A stretch of 64,000 bases of DNA, from assembly GCA_039177505.1 (NCBI GenBank), contig JBCDFR010000017.1, positions 7,085 to 71,084 on the forward strand, written 5' to 3'. The notes under the pieces are model-generated. The model saw nothing but the letters and a program-made list of their open reading frames with translations. It was not told the DNA's origin and did no database searches. This document shows positions 29,516 through 38,266 of the stretch, piece after piece. The translations under genes and the position numbers were made by a program. This DNA is from JABSQH01 sp039177505. GTDB taxonomy: Bacteria > Actinomycetota > Acidimicrobiia > Acidimicrobiales > Ilumatobacteraceae. Every line of letters starts with the position of its first letter. Within the stretch, counting starts at the first letter, position 1.

Positions 29516-30046
29516 GTGGTGTCGGGCCCCGGCGGGGTCGGAAAGGGCACGATCGTGTCCGAACTTTGCCGTCGCAATCCGGCGCTGTGGTTGAGCCGAT
29601 CGTGGACCACCCGCCAGCGGCGCGATGGCGAAGACCCTGATGCGTACGTGTTCACCGACTCGGCGACCTTCGAGACCCGGGTTGCCGCCGGTCAGTTCCT
29701 CGAGTGGACCGAGTTTCTCGGCAACTATTACGGCAGTCCGGTCCCTGACTTCGAAATCGGCGACAACGGCCGCGACGTGGTGCTCGAGATTGAGCTCGAC
29801 GGAGCGCAGCAGGTCAAACGGCGCCATCCCGAGGCGGTGCTGATCTTCGTCCTTCCGCCGAGTCGCGAGGAACAGGAGCGCCGACTGCGCGGGCGCGGCG
29901 ACCCCGATACCAAGGTGCTCGCCCGACTGAAGAAGGCCGAACACGAAGAACCGATCGGTCGAGCGGTCGCCGACCATCTTGTCGTCAACGACGACTTGAT
30001 GGACACGGTGGTCGAACTCGAAGCGATCATCGCCGGCTCCCGGTAG
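29507..30046 (+). CDS. gmk: guanylate kinase
   Basis: A 179-residue enzyme (EC 2.7.4.8) phosphorylating GMP to GDP. The P-loop is VVSGPGGVGKGTIVSELCRR. The GMP-binding segment is SWTTRQRRDGEDPDAYVFTD with EFLGNYYGSPV, and EIELDGAQQVKRRHPEAVLI follows. It is slightly short at the N-terminus compared with relatives that have MxGxLFVLSGPSG. The TTG start lies inside a 14-bp tandem repeat; an in-frame TGA at 29480 limits any extension, and GTG codons at 29516 or 29519 would cut into the first strand. Confidence 0.94.
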   Translation: MIFVVSGPGGVGKGTIVSELCRRNPALWLSRSWTTRQRRDGEDPDAYVFTDSATFETRVAAGQFLEWTEFLGNYYGSPVPDFEIGDNGRDVVLEIELDGAQQVKRRHPEAVLIFVLPPSREEQERRLRGRGDPDTKVLARLKKAEHEEPIGRAVADHLVVNDDLMDTVVELEAIIAGSR

Positions 30047-30058
30047 GATTGGACCGCT

Positions 30059-30388
30059 ATGGCGCTCGACCACGACACCATGATCACGCCGCCCATCGAG
30101 TCTCTACTCGGTCGCGTCGACTCCAAGTTCTCCTTGGTCACACTCGCTTCGCGGCGGGCGCGCAACATCAACTCGTACTTCAACCAGCTCGGCGACGGGC
30201 TCGGTCACATGATCCCTCCGCAAGTGTCATCAGTGGCTCGCAAGCCGCTGTCGATCGCCTTCGAGGAGATCTCCGACGAAAAGATCGTGTGGACCGAAGC
30301 GCCTGAGGAGCCCGAATACGACGCCGAAGCCGAAGCGCAGGCGATGGCCGACGCAGCCGAGGCCTTCGGCGAGTCCGACAACTCCTGA
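30059..30388 (+). CDS. rpoZ: RNA polymerase omega subunit
   Basis: A 109-residue omega subunit that helps beta' fold and assemble. The conserved core is SKFSLVTLASRRARNINSYF, and RKPLSIAFEEISDEKIVW is the actinobacterial C-terminal segment, followed by an acidic tail. The ATG lies 9 nt after a TAGGAT box (30044-30049) that overlaps the gmk stop TAG, so a leaderless start is likely. Position between gmk and coaBC is canonical. Confidence 0.95.
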   Translation: MALDHDTMITPPIESLLGRVDSKFSLVTLASRRARNINSYFNQLGDGLGHMIPPQVSSVARKPLSIAFEEISDEKIVWTEAPEEPEYDAEAEAQAMADAAEAFGESDNS

Positions 30389-30398
30389 GTCGCCAGCG

Positions 30399-31670
30399 AT
30401 GACCGAGCCGGGGTCGCTGACCGGCCGCCGGGTGGTCCTCGGCATCACCGGCGGCATTGCCGCCTACAAAGCCGTCGAAGTGCTTCGTCGCTTGGTCGAC
30501 GAGGGCGCCCACGTCGTACCTGTGATGACTGCCGGAGCCGAGCGCTTCATCGGCGCCACCACGGTGAGTGCACTGGCATCTGAACCGGTGCACACCAGGC
30601 TGTGGGACGACCCCAGTACGCCGATCCCGCACACCGCCCTCGGCCAAGGAGCTGACCTGATCGTTGTCGCACCGGCGACTGCGCGCGTGATCTCCGCCTA
30701 CCGAATGGGCTTGTCAACCGATCTGTTGACCAACACTCTGCTTGCGACGTGCGCCCCCGTGATCGTGTGTCCGGCAATGCACACCGAGATGTGGGAGCAC
30801 CCGGCGGTCGCTGACAACATCGCCGTACTCCGTTCCCGCGGCGTGTTCATCGTCGAACCCGGTGTCGGCCGACTCGCTGGCGGCGACGTCGGCGCAGGGC
30901 GGCTGGCCGACCCCGCCGACATCGTCAGTGCAGTCCACACCGTACTCGCAGGCGAACCGACTGCTCCCCGAGATCTGGTCGGGACGCGGGTGTGCGTGTC
31001 GGCTGGCGGCACCCGCGAGCCGATCGACGGAGTCCGCGTCATCGCCAATCGCAGCTCGGGAAAACAGGGCTACGCGATCGCTGCCGAGGCGGCGGCACGC
31101 GGTGCGCAGGTGACCCTTGTCTCGACCGTCGACCTCCCGGTGCCGAGCGGAGTGGTCGACGTAGTGACGGTGGAGACGGCCGAGCAGATGCGGGTGGCGA
31201 TGGTGGAGGCCGCAGCCGAGGCCGGCGTCGTCATCATGGCGGCGGCAGTCGCGGACTTCCGGCCCGTCGACCCCAGCACGTCCAAGCTCAAGAAACGCGA
31301 TGGCGCACCGACGATCGAACTCGTACCCACCGCCGACATCCTCGCGGAACTGGGCTCGACCAAGCGGTCTGGCCAGACGTTGGTCGGCTTCGCCGCCGAG
31401 ACGGACGACCTCGTTGCCAACGCCCAGGACAAACTCGATCGCAAACATCTCGACCTCATCGTCGCCAACGATGTCAGCGCAGACGGGGTTGGCTTCGCCC
31501 ACGACACCAATGCGGTTACGCTGATGCGGCCCGACGCGGAGCCTGTCGAGATCGACCTCGCCGCCAAGCGAGATGTCGCCCGGGCCGTGATCGACGCCAT
31601 CGTCGACATTCGTCAGTCCCACGACGCCGTGAATCGAACAACTACAAGATCGCGATCCCACCACCCATGA
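30399..31670 (+). CDS. coaBC: bifunctional phosphopantothenoylcysteine decarboxylase/synthetase
   Basis: A 423-residue coenzyme A biosynthesis enzyme (EC 4.1.1.36 and 6.3.2.5). The N-terminal flavin domain (CoaC) has VVLGITGGIAAYKAVEVLRR, the catalytic His in STPIPHTALGQGADLIVVAP and PAMHTEMWEHPAV. The CoaB domain starts near residue 190 with RVCVSAGGTREPIDGVRVIA, with SKLKKRDG and VANDVS later. The stop overlaps the metK ATG (ATGA). Confidence 0.97.
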   Translation: MTEPGSLTGRRVVLGITGGIAAYKAVEVLRRLVDEGAHVVPVMTAGAERFIGATTVSALASEPVHTRLWDDPSTPIPHTALGQGADLIVVAPATARVISAYRMGLSTDLLTNTLLATCAPVIVCPAMHTEMWEHPAVADNIAVLRSRGVFIVEPGVGRLAGGDVGAGRLADPADIVSAVHTVLAGEPTAPRDLVGTRVCVSAGGTREPIDGVRVIANRSSGKQGYAIAAEAAARGAQVTLVSTVDLPVPSGVVDVVTVETAEQMRVAMVEAAAEAGVVIMAAAVADFRPVDPSTSKLKKRDGAPTIELVPTADILAELGSTKRSGQTLVGFAAETDDLVANAQDKLDRKHLDLIVANDVSADGVGFAHDTNAVTLMRPDAEPVEIDLAAKRDVARAVIDAIVDIRQSHDAVNRTTTRSRSHHP

Positions 31671-32854
31671 GCACCTTCACCTTCACCTCCGAAAGCGTCA
31701 CCGAAGGCCATCCCGACAAAATGGCCGACCAGATTTCCGACTCGGTCCTCGACGCCATTCTTGCCAACGACCCCGATGGGCGCGTCGCCTGCGAGACGTT
31801 GTTGACGACCGGTCTGTGCGTCGTCGCTGGCGAGATCACCACGTCGGCGTATGTCGATATCCCCAAGATCGCCCGCGAGGCGATCATCAGCATCGGCTAC
31901 GACAATGCGCTCTACGGCTTCGACGGTCACACCTGTGGTGTGATCGTGTCGATCGACGAGCAGAGCCCCGATATCGCCCAGGGCGTCGATGCCTCTGAAG
32001 AGGTGCGCAGCGGGCACTCGGGCGAGGACATCTTGAATCTCCAAGGTGCTGGCGACCAGGGGATGATGTTCGGCTACGCGTGCAACGAAACCGCAGACCT
32101 GATGCCGCTACCGATCTGGACGGCACACCGCTTGGCCGAGCGCCTGGCCGAGGTCCGCAAGTCGGGCCAAGTGCCGTACCTGCGACCGGATGGGAAGACC
32201 CAGGTGACCTACGAGTACCGAGACGGCAAGCCCGTGGCACTCAAGGGTGTTCTCATCTCGACGCAGCACCAAGATGGTGTCGATCGCGACACCGTGATTC
32301 GTCCCGATCTCACCGATCAGGTGGTTCGCGCCACGATCCCCGAGGAATTCGCCGACGACGACTACGACGTGTACGTCAACCCAACAGGCCACTTCGTACG
32401 TGGTGGCCCGTACGCCGATGCCGGACTCACGGGCCGCAAGATCATCGTCGACACGTACGGCGGCATGGGGCGCCATGGTGGCGGTGCGTTCTCGGGCAAG
32501 GATCCGAGCAAAGTCGACCGCTCGGCGGCCTATGCCGGGCGGTGGGTGGCCAAACACGTCGTCGCCTCCGGCGCCGCCGACCGCTGTGAAGTGCAGCTGG
32601 CGTACGCCATCGGCATGGCCCACCCGATGTCGATCCTGATCGAGACCTTCGGGACCTCCCATGTCGACCCGGCACGTATCGAACAGGCGGTGCGTGAGAC
32701 CTTCGACCTGCGTCCCGGCGCCATCGTGCGCGACCTCGAACTCAAGCGTCCGATCTACCGTCGCACTGCGGCGTACGGCCACTTCGGTCGAGCGGGCTTC
32801 CCCTGGGAAGAACTCGGCAAGCTCGATGAGCTGAAGTCGGCGCTCGGCGTCTGA
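31667..32854 (+). CDS. metK: S-adenosylmethionine synthetase
   Basis: A 395-residue enzyme (EC 2.5.1.6) making SAM from methionine and ATP. Signatures: FTSESVTEGHPDKMADQISD, the hexapeptide-type GAGDQGMMFGYA, and the P-loop-like GGGAFSGKDPSKVDRSAAYA. Full length. The start overlaps the coaBC stop. No SAM riboswitch is possible in the zero-length intergenic space, so control must come from upstream. Confidence 0.98.
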   Translation: MSTFTFTSESVTEGHPDKMADQISDSVLDAILANDPDGRVACETLLTTGLCVVAGEITTSAYVDIPKIAREAIISIGYDNALYGFDGHTCGVIVSIDEQSPDIAQGVDASEEVRSGHSGEDILNLQGAGDQGMMFGYACNETADLMPLPIWTAHRLAERLAEVRKSGQVPYLRPDGKTQVTYEYRDGKPVALKGVLISTQHQDGVDRDTVIRPDLTDQVVRATIPEEFADDDYDVYVNPTGHFVRGGPYADAGLTGRKIIVDTYGGMGRHGGGAFSGKDPSKVDRSAAYAGRWVAKHVVASGAADRCEVQLAYAIGMAHPMSILIETFGTSHVDPARIEQAVRETFDLRPGAIVRDLELKRPIYRRTAAYGHFGRAGFPWEELGKLDELKSALGV

Positions 32855-32867
32855 GCGAGCCGCGGCG

Positions 32868-34577
32868 GTGCACGTCGCTCGTGTACTGCCGGATCTCACC
32901 GGCCTCGACAAGACCTTCAACTATCTCGTCCCAGACGAGATCGACGAGCGCGTTGCGGTCGGCACGATCGTGCGCATCGATCTGCACGGTCGGCGCGTCG
33001 GGGGGTGGGTGCTGGAGCGACACAGTGACCCTGGTCCGCGGTCGCTCAAATCGATCGCCAAGGTCACCGGAGTCGGTCCCGACCAAGCGACGATCGAGCT
33101 CGCCGAGTGGGCGACCACGAGGTGGGCGGCCGGACGGGTCCGCCCGTTTCTGGTCGCAGCGTCGCCGCCACGAGCGGTGATCAACGTGCCGGCCGTGCGG
33201 CGCACGGGAAGCGCACCGGGTCCGGCATCACCGGCGACGACCGACCTGCTGGCGAGCGGCGGGGGAGTGCTGCGGCTGCCACCGCGTACCGATGTCGTTC
33301 CTGCACTGCTATCCGCGGCGGCGGCGGGGCCGGCCCTGGTGGTCGCACCGACCGCTGCGGAGGCCGCACTCCTCGCCGCGCGGTTGCGCCGTGCAGGGCT
33401 GACGGTCGCAGAAGCGCCGGGGGAGTGGGCGCAGGCTGCCGGCGGCGTCGATGTCGTCATCGGCGCACGCACGGCCGCATGGGCTCCGTGCCCCGGTCTG
33501 GCGGCGATCGTCGTGCTCGACGAGCACGACGAACGGCTCCAGGCAGAGCGCAGCCCCACCTGGCACGCCCGCGACGTGTTGCTCGAGCGTGGGCGTCGGG
33601 CCAACGTGCCCGTCGTGTTGGTGTCGCCGACGCCGACGCTCGCGGCCATCGAGGCGATGGGCGGAACGGTCGTGCATCCGCCACTGCGTCGGGAGCGACT
33701 CGGGTGGCCGCGGATCGATACCGTCGATCGCCGAGGCGAGGCCCCGTGGCAGCGCTCGTTGCTCACGTCGGCGTTGATCGAGCGACTCCGAGATCACACC
33801 TCGACGGTCGTCTGTGTGAGCAACATCACCGGCCGGGCTCGGTTGCTGGCGTGCCGCAACTGTCGTGCGCTGTTGCGCTGCGAGCGCTGTTCCGCTGCCG
33901 TCGGCCTCGACGACGATGGGCGCCTTCGGTGTCGCCGCTGTGGCACCACCAGGCCGCCCGTGTGTCAGGAGTGTGCGGGAACGGGATTCGCCAACCTGCG
34001 CCCGGGCGTGACGCGGCTGCGTGAGGAGCTCGAAGCGGCCGCGGGTCGGCCCGCGATCGCCGTCACCGGCGCCGATGACGGACCGATCGCCGACTCGGGG
34101 GTGTACGTCGGCACCGAAGCTGTGCTGCATCGTCTCGGGCGGAGTGTCGACGTCGTGGCGTTCCTCGAGTTCGATGCGGAGCTCCTCGCTCCGCGCTACC
34201 GCGCGACCGAGCAGGCACTGGCGTTGCTCGTGCTCGCTGGACGACTGGCCCCGACCGTGCTCATTCAGACGTTCATCCCCGATCACGAGGTACTCCAGGC
34301 CGTCCGCACCGGTGATCCGGGCCGCCTCGTCGACGAGGAGCGGGCACGTCGCCGGCTACTGCGCTTTCCGCCGTACGCGGCCGTCGGCCTGTTGTCAGGC
34401 TCAGGTGCGGCCGAACTTGCCGCCGCGCTCCCCGAACAGGTCGACGTGGCCGAGGTCGACGATTCGACGACCCTGGTGCGCGCCGCCGACTGGATGCAAC
34501 TTGGCGCCATCCTCAATGCTGCGCCACGGCCTTCGAGTGCTCGCGTGCGTGTGGCCATCGACCCGCCACGGCTGTAG
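32868..34577 (+). CDS. priA: PriA-like primosomal protein N', probably without helicase activity
   Basis: A 569-residue actinobacterial PriA. The 3'-DNA-binding domain opens with ARVLPDLTGLDKTFNYLVPD. The helicase core is degenerate: no GxTGSGKT P-loop can be found, the Walker B position reads VVLDEHDERLQ, and the segment before it is poorly conserved. The zinc region is intact with four CxxC pairs (CRNC, CERC, CRRC, CQEC, near residues 328-370). UniProt carries a caution that actinobacterial PriA lacks detectable helicase domains, and this sequence agrees. It probably serves replication restart as a structural loader. It is shorter than E. coli PriA (about 730 residues). Confidence 0.92.
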   Translation: MHVARVLPDLTGLDKTFNYLVPDEIDERVAVGTIVRIDLHGRRVGGWVLERHSDPGPRSLKSIAKVTGVGPDQATIELAEWATTRWAAGRVRPFLVAASPPRAVINVPAVRRTGSAPGPASPATTDLLASGGGVLRLPPRTDVVPALLSAAAAGPALVVAPTAAEAALLAARLRRAGLTVAEAPGEWAQAAGGVDVVIGARTAAWAPCPGLAAIVVLDEHDERLQAERSPTWHARDVLLERGRRANVPVVLVSPTPTLAAIEAMGGTVVHPPLRRERLGWPRIDTVDRRGEAPWQRSLLTSALIERLRDHTSTVVCVSNITGRARLLACRNCRALLRCERCSAAVGLDDDGRLRCRRCGTTRPPVCQECAGTGFANLRPGVTRLREELEAAAGRPAIAVTGADDGPIADSGVYVGTEAVLHRLGRSVDVVAFLEFDAELLAPRYRATEQALALLVLAGRLAPTVLIQTFIPDHEVLQAVRTGDPGRLVDEERARRRLLRFPPYAAVGLLSGSGAAELAAALPEQVDVAEVDDSTTLVRAADWMQLGAILNAAPRPSSARVRVAIDPPRL

Positions 34578-34591
34578 TTCGGGGCGAACCC

Positions 34592-35206
34592 TCAGGTCGC
34601 GCCGCGGGCGGCGACGAGGAGCCGGAAGCCCGACTTGGAGGCCAGTCGATCGACGTCGTAGCCCCGGCTGCGCAACCACGTCTGCAGCGAGTCGGCGCCG
34701 AGGTGTTTCTGGACGACGAGCGCGGCCTCGGCGTCCGCGTCGAGACGTGGTAACCACGCGTCGAGCAGATCGTGCAGGGCACTCTTGCCGATGCGTATCG
34801 GCGGGTTGGACCAGATCGCGGCGAACCGCAGCTCGGTGGGGACGTCCTCGGGCGCGACCACCTCGATGTTCGCCAATCCGTTGCGCTCGGCGTTGTGCCG
34901 ACACAGTTCGCGAGCGCGTTGGTTCACGTCGACCGCCCACACCGTTGCGTCCGGCGAGCGTTGGGCGAGCGTCAATGCGATCGGACCGGCTCCGCACCCG
35001 AGATCGAGCAACGTCCCGTGGGAGCTGATCGGTGGCCCCAAACGCAGGAGGAGTGCGGTGCCGGTGTCGAGCCGCCCGTGTGCGAACACCCCACGGTCGG
35101 TCGTGTAGGTGAAGCCCACGTCGGGCAGGACGACCTCGACCGTTGTCGGATCGGACGGCACGTTTGGCGCATTGGAGAAGTAGTGCTCGTCCGCGTCGGG
35201 CGCCAT
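34592..35206 (-). CDS. class I SAM methyltransferase, RsmC/MTS type
   Basis: A 204-residue methyltransferase of the 'MTS small' group. The SAM-binding loop is LLDLGCGAGPIALTLAQRSP, followed by VWAVDVNQRARELCRHNAER, and the catalytic NPP motif is IWSNPPIRIGKSALHDLL. This arrangement is typical of enzymes methylating 16S rRNA guanine (RsmC-like), but it lacks the duplicated N-terminal domain of E. coli RsmC. It converges on priA (14 nt between stops) and is divergent from def, with only 18 nt between the two start codons. Confidence 0.87.
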   Translation of the reverse strand: MAPDADEHYFSNAPNVPSDPTTVEVVLPDVGFTYTTDRGVFAHGRLDTGTALLLRLGPPISSHGTLLDLGCGAGPIALTLAQRSPDATVWAVDVNQRARELCRHNAERNGLANIEVVAPEDVPTELRFAAIWSNPPIRIGKSALHDLLDAWLPRLDADAEAALVVQKHLGADSLQTWLRSRGYDVDRLASKSGFRLLVAARGAT

Positions 35207-35224
35207 GGCCGTAGCCTGACATGG

Positions 35225-35770
35225 ATGTCGTACCAGATTCGCACCTACGGCGACCCGGTCCTCACAGCGCAGGCCGCGCCCGTCGACAACGTCGACGGCA
35301 AGATCGTCCGCCTCGTCGACGACATGTTCGACTCGCTCGTCGATTCCGGCAACGGGATCGCCCTCGCAGCTCCGCAGATCGGGGTGCGCAAACAGGTGGT
35401 CGTGTGGGATCTGGGAGAGGATCCGTTGGCCATCGTCAATCCCGAAATCGTCGAATCCGACGGCGAGTGGGTATACGACGAAGGGTGTCTCTCGATCCCG
35501 GGACTGTATGTCGAGATGCTGCGCCCCAAGCAGGTGCTCGTGCGCGGTGTCGACCTCGACGGGAACGTGATCGAGATCGAAGCCGACGAGTTGGAAGCGC
35601 GCATGTTCCAGCACGAGATCGATCACCTCCGCGGTGTGTTGATGTTCGACCGCATGACGGCCGACCAGCGCAAGGAGGCGATGAAGGAGTATCGCCGCAT
35701 CGAGCGTGAGGCCGAGGCGGCGGCCGCACCGCCTCGGAGGCCGCTGACCAGGCGGCTCGGGTTGCAGTAG
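35225..35770 (+). CDS. def: peptide deformylase
   Basis: A 181-residue Fe/Zn hydrolase (EC 3.5.1.88) removing the formyl group from nascent proteins. Motif I GNGIALAAPQIG at residues 42-53, motif II EGCLS with metal ligand Cys88, motif III QHEIDH with ligands His130 and His134 and catalytic Glu131. A TAGCCT box at 35212-35217 lies 7 nt before the ATG, so the message is probably leaderless. def-fmt-rsmB is a conserved order. Confidence 0.97.
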   Translation: MSYQIRTYGDPVLTAQAAPVDNVDGKIVRLVDDMFDSLVDSGNGIALAAPQIGVRKQVVVWDLGEDPLAIVNPEIVESDGEWVYDEGCLSIPGLYVEMLRPKQVLVRGVDLDGNVIEIEADELEARMFQHEIDHLRGVLMFDRMTADQRKEAMKEYRRIEREAEAAAAPPRRPLTRRLGLQ

Positions 35771-35782
35771 CCCGTCGCCCCC

Positions 35783-36598
35783 ATGAGGCTCGCCTATCTC
35801 GGGACCCCCGAGATCTCGGTGCCGCCGCTGCGGGCGCTGGCCGAAGCGGGCCACGACGTGGTCGTGGTGGTCACGAACCCCGACCGCCGGAGAGGCCGTG
35901 GGGGTCGCACCGCCCCCAGTCCGGTGAAGGTTGCCGCGACCGAACTCGGTCTTCGAGTCATCCACGATCCCGCTGCGCTGACCGAGCACGACATCGAACT
36001 CGGCGTCGTGGTCGCTTACGGGCGGTTGATCAAGCAGCCCGTGCTCGACGCGTTCCCGCTGGTCAATCTGCACTTCTCACTCCTGCCCCGCTGGCGGGGG
36101 GCGGCCCCGGTCGAACGGGCGCTGCTGGCAGGCGACGACGAGACCGGGGTGTGCCTGATGCGCCTCGAAGCGGGCCTCGACACCGGTGGGGTCTTCGAGT
36201 GTGCACGGGTGCCGATCGGGCCGACAACGACGGCGTCCGAGCTCCGCTTGACGTTGATCACCGAAGGCGTCGAGCTGTTGGTGCGGCAGCTCGGTCGGCC
36301 ACTGGCGGGTTGGATCGACGATGCCACCCCGCAGACCGGAACGACCACCTATGCCGACAAGATCGATCCGGCCGAACTCGAGATCGACTGGAGTCGCTCG
36401 CAGGCGGAGAACGATCGTCTCGTACGTGTCGGCGGAGCGTGGACCACATTCCGCGGTGCCCGCCTCAAGATCCTCGAGGCCGAGCTCGCCGACGGAACAC
36501 TGCGCCCGGTCACCGTTCAGCCTGCCGGTAAGTCGCCGATGTCCTTCGACGCCTGGCGCAACGGTGCTCAGCCCCGCCCCGACGAGCTGTTCGGCTGA
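35783..36598 (+). CDS. fmt: methionyl-tRNA formyltransferase
   Basis: A 271-residue enzyme (EC 2.1.2.9) formylating initiator Met-tRNA. The catalytic formyl-folate motif is VNLHFSLLPRWRGAAPVERA, with the upstream VVVAYGRLIKQPVLDAFP strand and the DETGVCLMRLEAGLDTGG segment. The enzyme is about 40 residues shorter than the E. coli protein because the C-terminal tRNA-binding domain is abbreviated. Its stop overlaps the rsmB start by one base. Confidence 0.96.
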   Translation: MRLAYLGTPEISVPPLRALAEAGHDVVVVVTNPDRRRGRGGRTAPSPVKVAATELGLRVIHDPAALTEHDIELGVVVAYGRLIKQPVLDAFPLVNLHFSLLPRWRGAAPVERALLAGDDETGVCLMRLEAGLDTGGVFECARVPIGPTTTASELRLTLITEGVELLVRQLGRPLAGWIDDATPQTGTTTYADKIDPAELEIDWSRSQAENDRLVRVGGAWTTFRGARLKILEAELADGTLRPVTVQPAGKSPMSFDAWRNGAQPRPDELFG

Positions 36599-37716
36599 TG
36601 CCGACCGACGGTCCTTCGGCGCGCCGCGTCGCGCTGGACGTGCTCGGGCGCATCGACGATGGTGCGTTCGCCAACGCAGTGCTCGGGCCTGCGCTTCTGC
36701 GCAGCGGACTCGGCAAGAAGGACCGTGGTTTCGCCACCGACCTCGTATACGGCGTTACCCGCATGCGGCGAGCGTGTGATGCGATCACCGATCGTTTCGT
36801 CTCCGTCGATCCCGACGCTGCAACCCGGCGATTGCTCCGCCTGGGGGCGTACCAGCTGGCCTACGCCGGCGTCGCGGCGCACGCCGCGGTGTCGGAGACC
36901 GTCGAGCTGGCGCCACGGCGCACGAGAGGGTTCGTCAATGCCGTGCTCCGGCGAGTAGCCAACGAGCCAATGCCCGCCGCGTCGTGGCCGAGCGACGGCG
37001 CCCGGCTGAGTTATCCCGACTGGGTCGTCGATCGAATGCGCGTCGAGCTGGGCGCCGATGACGCCCTTGCCGCCCTCGAGGCCATGAACCGGCCGCCTCC
37101 CGTTCGGGAACGCTCCGACGGATACGTCCAGGACCTGGCCTCGACATGGGTGGCCGAAGCAGTCGACGCCGGAGGGCGGGTGCTCGACCTGTGCGCCGCG
37201 CCTGGAGGCAAGGCCACGGCGCTCGCCACGCATGCGACCGTCGTCGCAACCGATGCGCATCCGGGACGCGTGCGGATGATGGCGCGCAACGCGGCGCGCC
37301 TCGGCGTCGAGATGCCGGTGGCCGTGGCCGACGGCCGTCGGCCGCCGTTCACTCCCGAGACCTTCGATGCGGTGCTCCTCGATGCCCCCTGCTCGGGGCT
37401 CGGGGCACTCCGTCGCCGCCCGGACGCCCGATGGCGGATCACGGCGTCGGGCGTCGACGCGCTCGTCGCACTCCAGGCCGAATTGCTCGATGCGGCTGCT
37501 GCCCTTGCCTGCCCCGGCGGGCAGCTCGTGTACAGCGTGTGCACGTTGACCGCGGCCGAGTCGATCCATCACGCCACTCCGCGCGGCTTCGACGTCGACG
37601 ACCGCCCGCCGGACCACGGGATGTGGCGCCCGTACGACCGGGGTTGGCGGGTGCTCCCACACGATGCAGACACCGACGGCATGACGGTGCTCCGATACCG
37701 TCGCGTGGATGGCTGA
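36598..37716 (+). CDS. rsmB: 16S rRNA cytosine-C5 methyltransferase RsmB-like
   Basis: A 372-residue protein. The N-terminal NusB-like domain (ARRVALDVLGRIDDGAFANA, KKDRGFATDLVYGVTRMRRA) is joined to a Rossmann SAM domain (VLDLCAAPGGKATALATHAT). Both m5C cysteines are present: VLLDAPCSGLGALRRRPDAR (catalytic region) and VYSVCTLTAAES. RsmB modifies C967 of E. coli 16S rRNA. The C-terminal part is shorter than usual. It overlaps fmt by one base and the next gene by eight. Confidence 0.93.
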   Translation: MPTDGPSARRVALDVLGRIDDGAFANAVLGPALLRSGLGKKDRGFATDLVYGVTRMRRACDAITDRFVSVDPDAATRRLLRLGAYQLAYAGVAAHAAVSETVELAPRRTRGFVNAVLRRVANEPMPAASWPSDGARLSYPDWVVDRMRVELGADDALAALEAMNRPPPVRERSDGYVQDLASTWVAEAVDAGGRVLDLCAAPGGKATALATHATVVATDAHPGRVRMMARNAARLGVEMPVAVADGRRPPFTPETFDAVLLDAPCSGLGALRRRPDARWRITASGVDALVALQAELLDAAAALACPGGQLVYSVCTLTAAESIHHATPRGFDVDDRPPDHGMWRPYDRGWRVLPHDADTDGMTVLRYRRVDG

Positions 37717-38206
37717 TCACGATTCCGCTGACTCACCGCCTCCGGCGGCGAAGGTGCTGACGGTGAGCGACGGCGTGTTCCACGGCACCCGTGACGATCG
37801 CAGCGGTCGCGCGCTCGTCGAGCACCTCACCGCAGCGGGCTTCACCGTGGTCGACCACAAGATCACCGCTGACGGTGCCGATGAGGTCGCCGGTCATCTC
37901 GACACGATGACCACTGGATTCGCCGGGCTCGTCGTCACCACGGGCGGTACCGGGTTCGCTCCTCGCGACCAGACGCCGGAGGGGACGCTGCGGGTGATCG
38001 AGCGAGAGGCACCCGGACTCGCCGAGGCGATGCGCCTGTGCAACCCGCTCGGTCGGCTCTCGCGCGGACGGGCGGGGGTTCGTGGGGCGGCGATCGTGCT
38101 CAACACGCCCGGGAGCACCAAGGGGTGTGTCGAGCAACTCGATGCGGTGATCGACGTGATCCCACACGCGTTAGCGGTCCTGACCGGCGGCAACATCGGC
38201 CACTGA
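37709..38206 (+). CDS. mog: MogA/MoaB-family molybdopterin protein
   Basis: A 165-residue MoCF-fold protein. The conserved active-site segment is LVVTTGGTGFAPRDQTPEGT, and GRAGVRGAAIVLNTPGSTKG is the phosphate-binding region. MogA adenylates molybdopterin before Mo insertion; MoaB-type proteins share the same fold, and the two cannot be told apart safely. It is translationally coupled to rsmB (eight-base overlap), which looks incidental. The mobA-like gene is 32 kb away. Confidence 0.87.
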   Translation: MADHDSADSPPPAAKVLTVSDGVFHGTRDDRSGRALVEHLTAAGFTVVDHKITADGADEVAGHLDTMTTGFAGLVVTTGGTGFAPRDQTPEGTLRVIEREAPGLAEAMRLCNPLGRLSRGRAGVRGAAIVLNTPGSTKGCVEQLDAVIDVIPHALAVLTGGNIGH

Positions 38207-38266
38207 ACGGCCGTTGCTGGAAACTGCCGCGGTCGACCCTCGGGCGCGCCGATAACCTGCGGCGCC

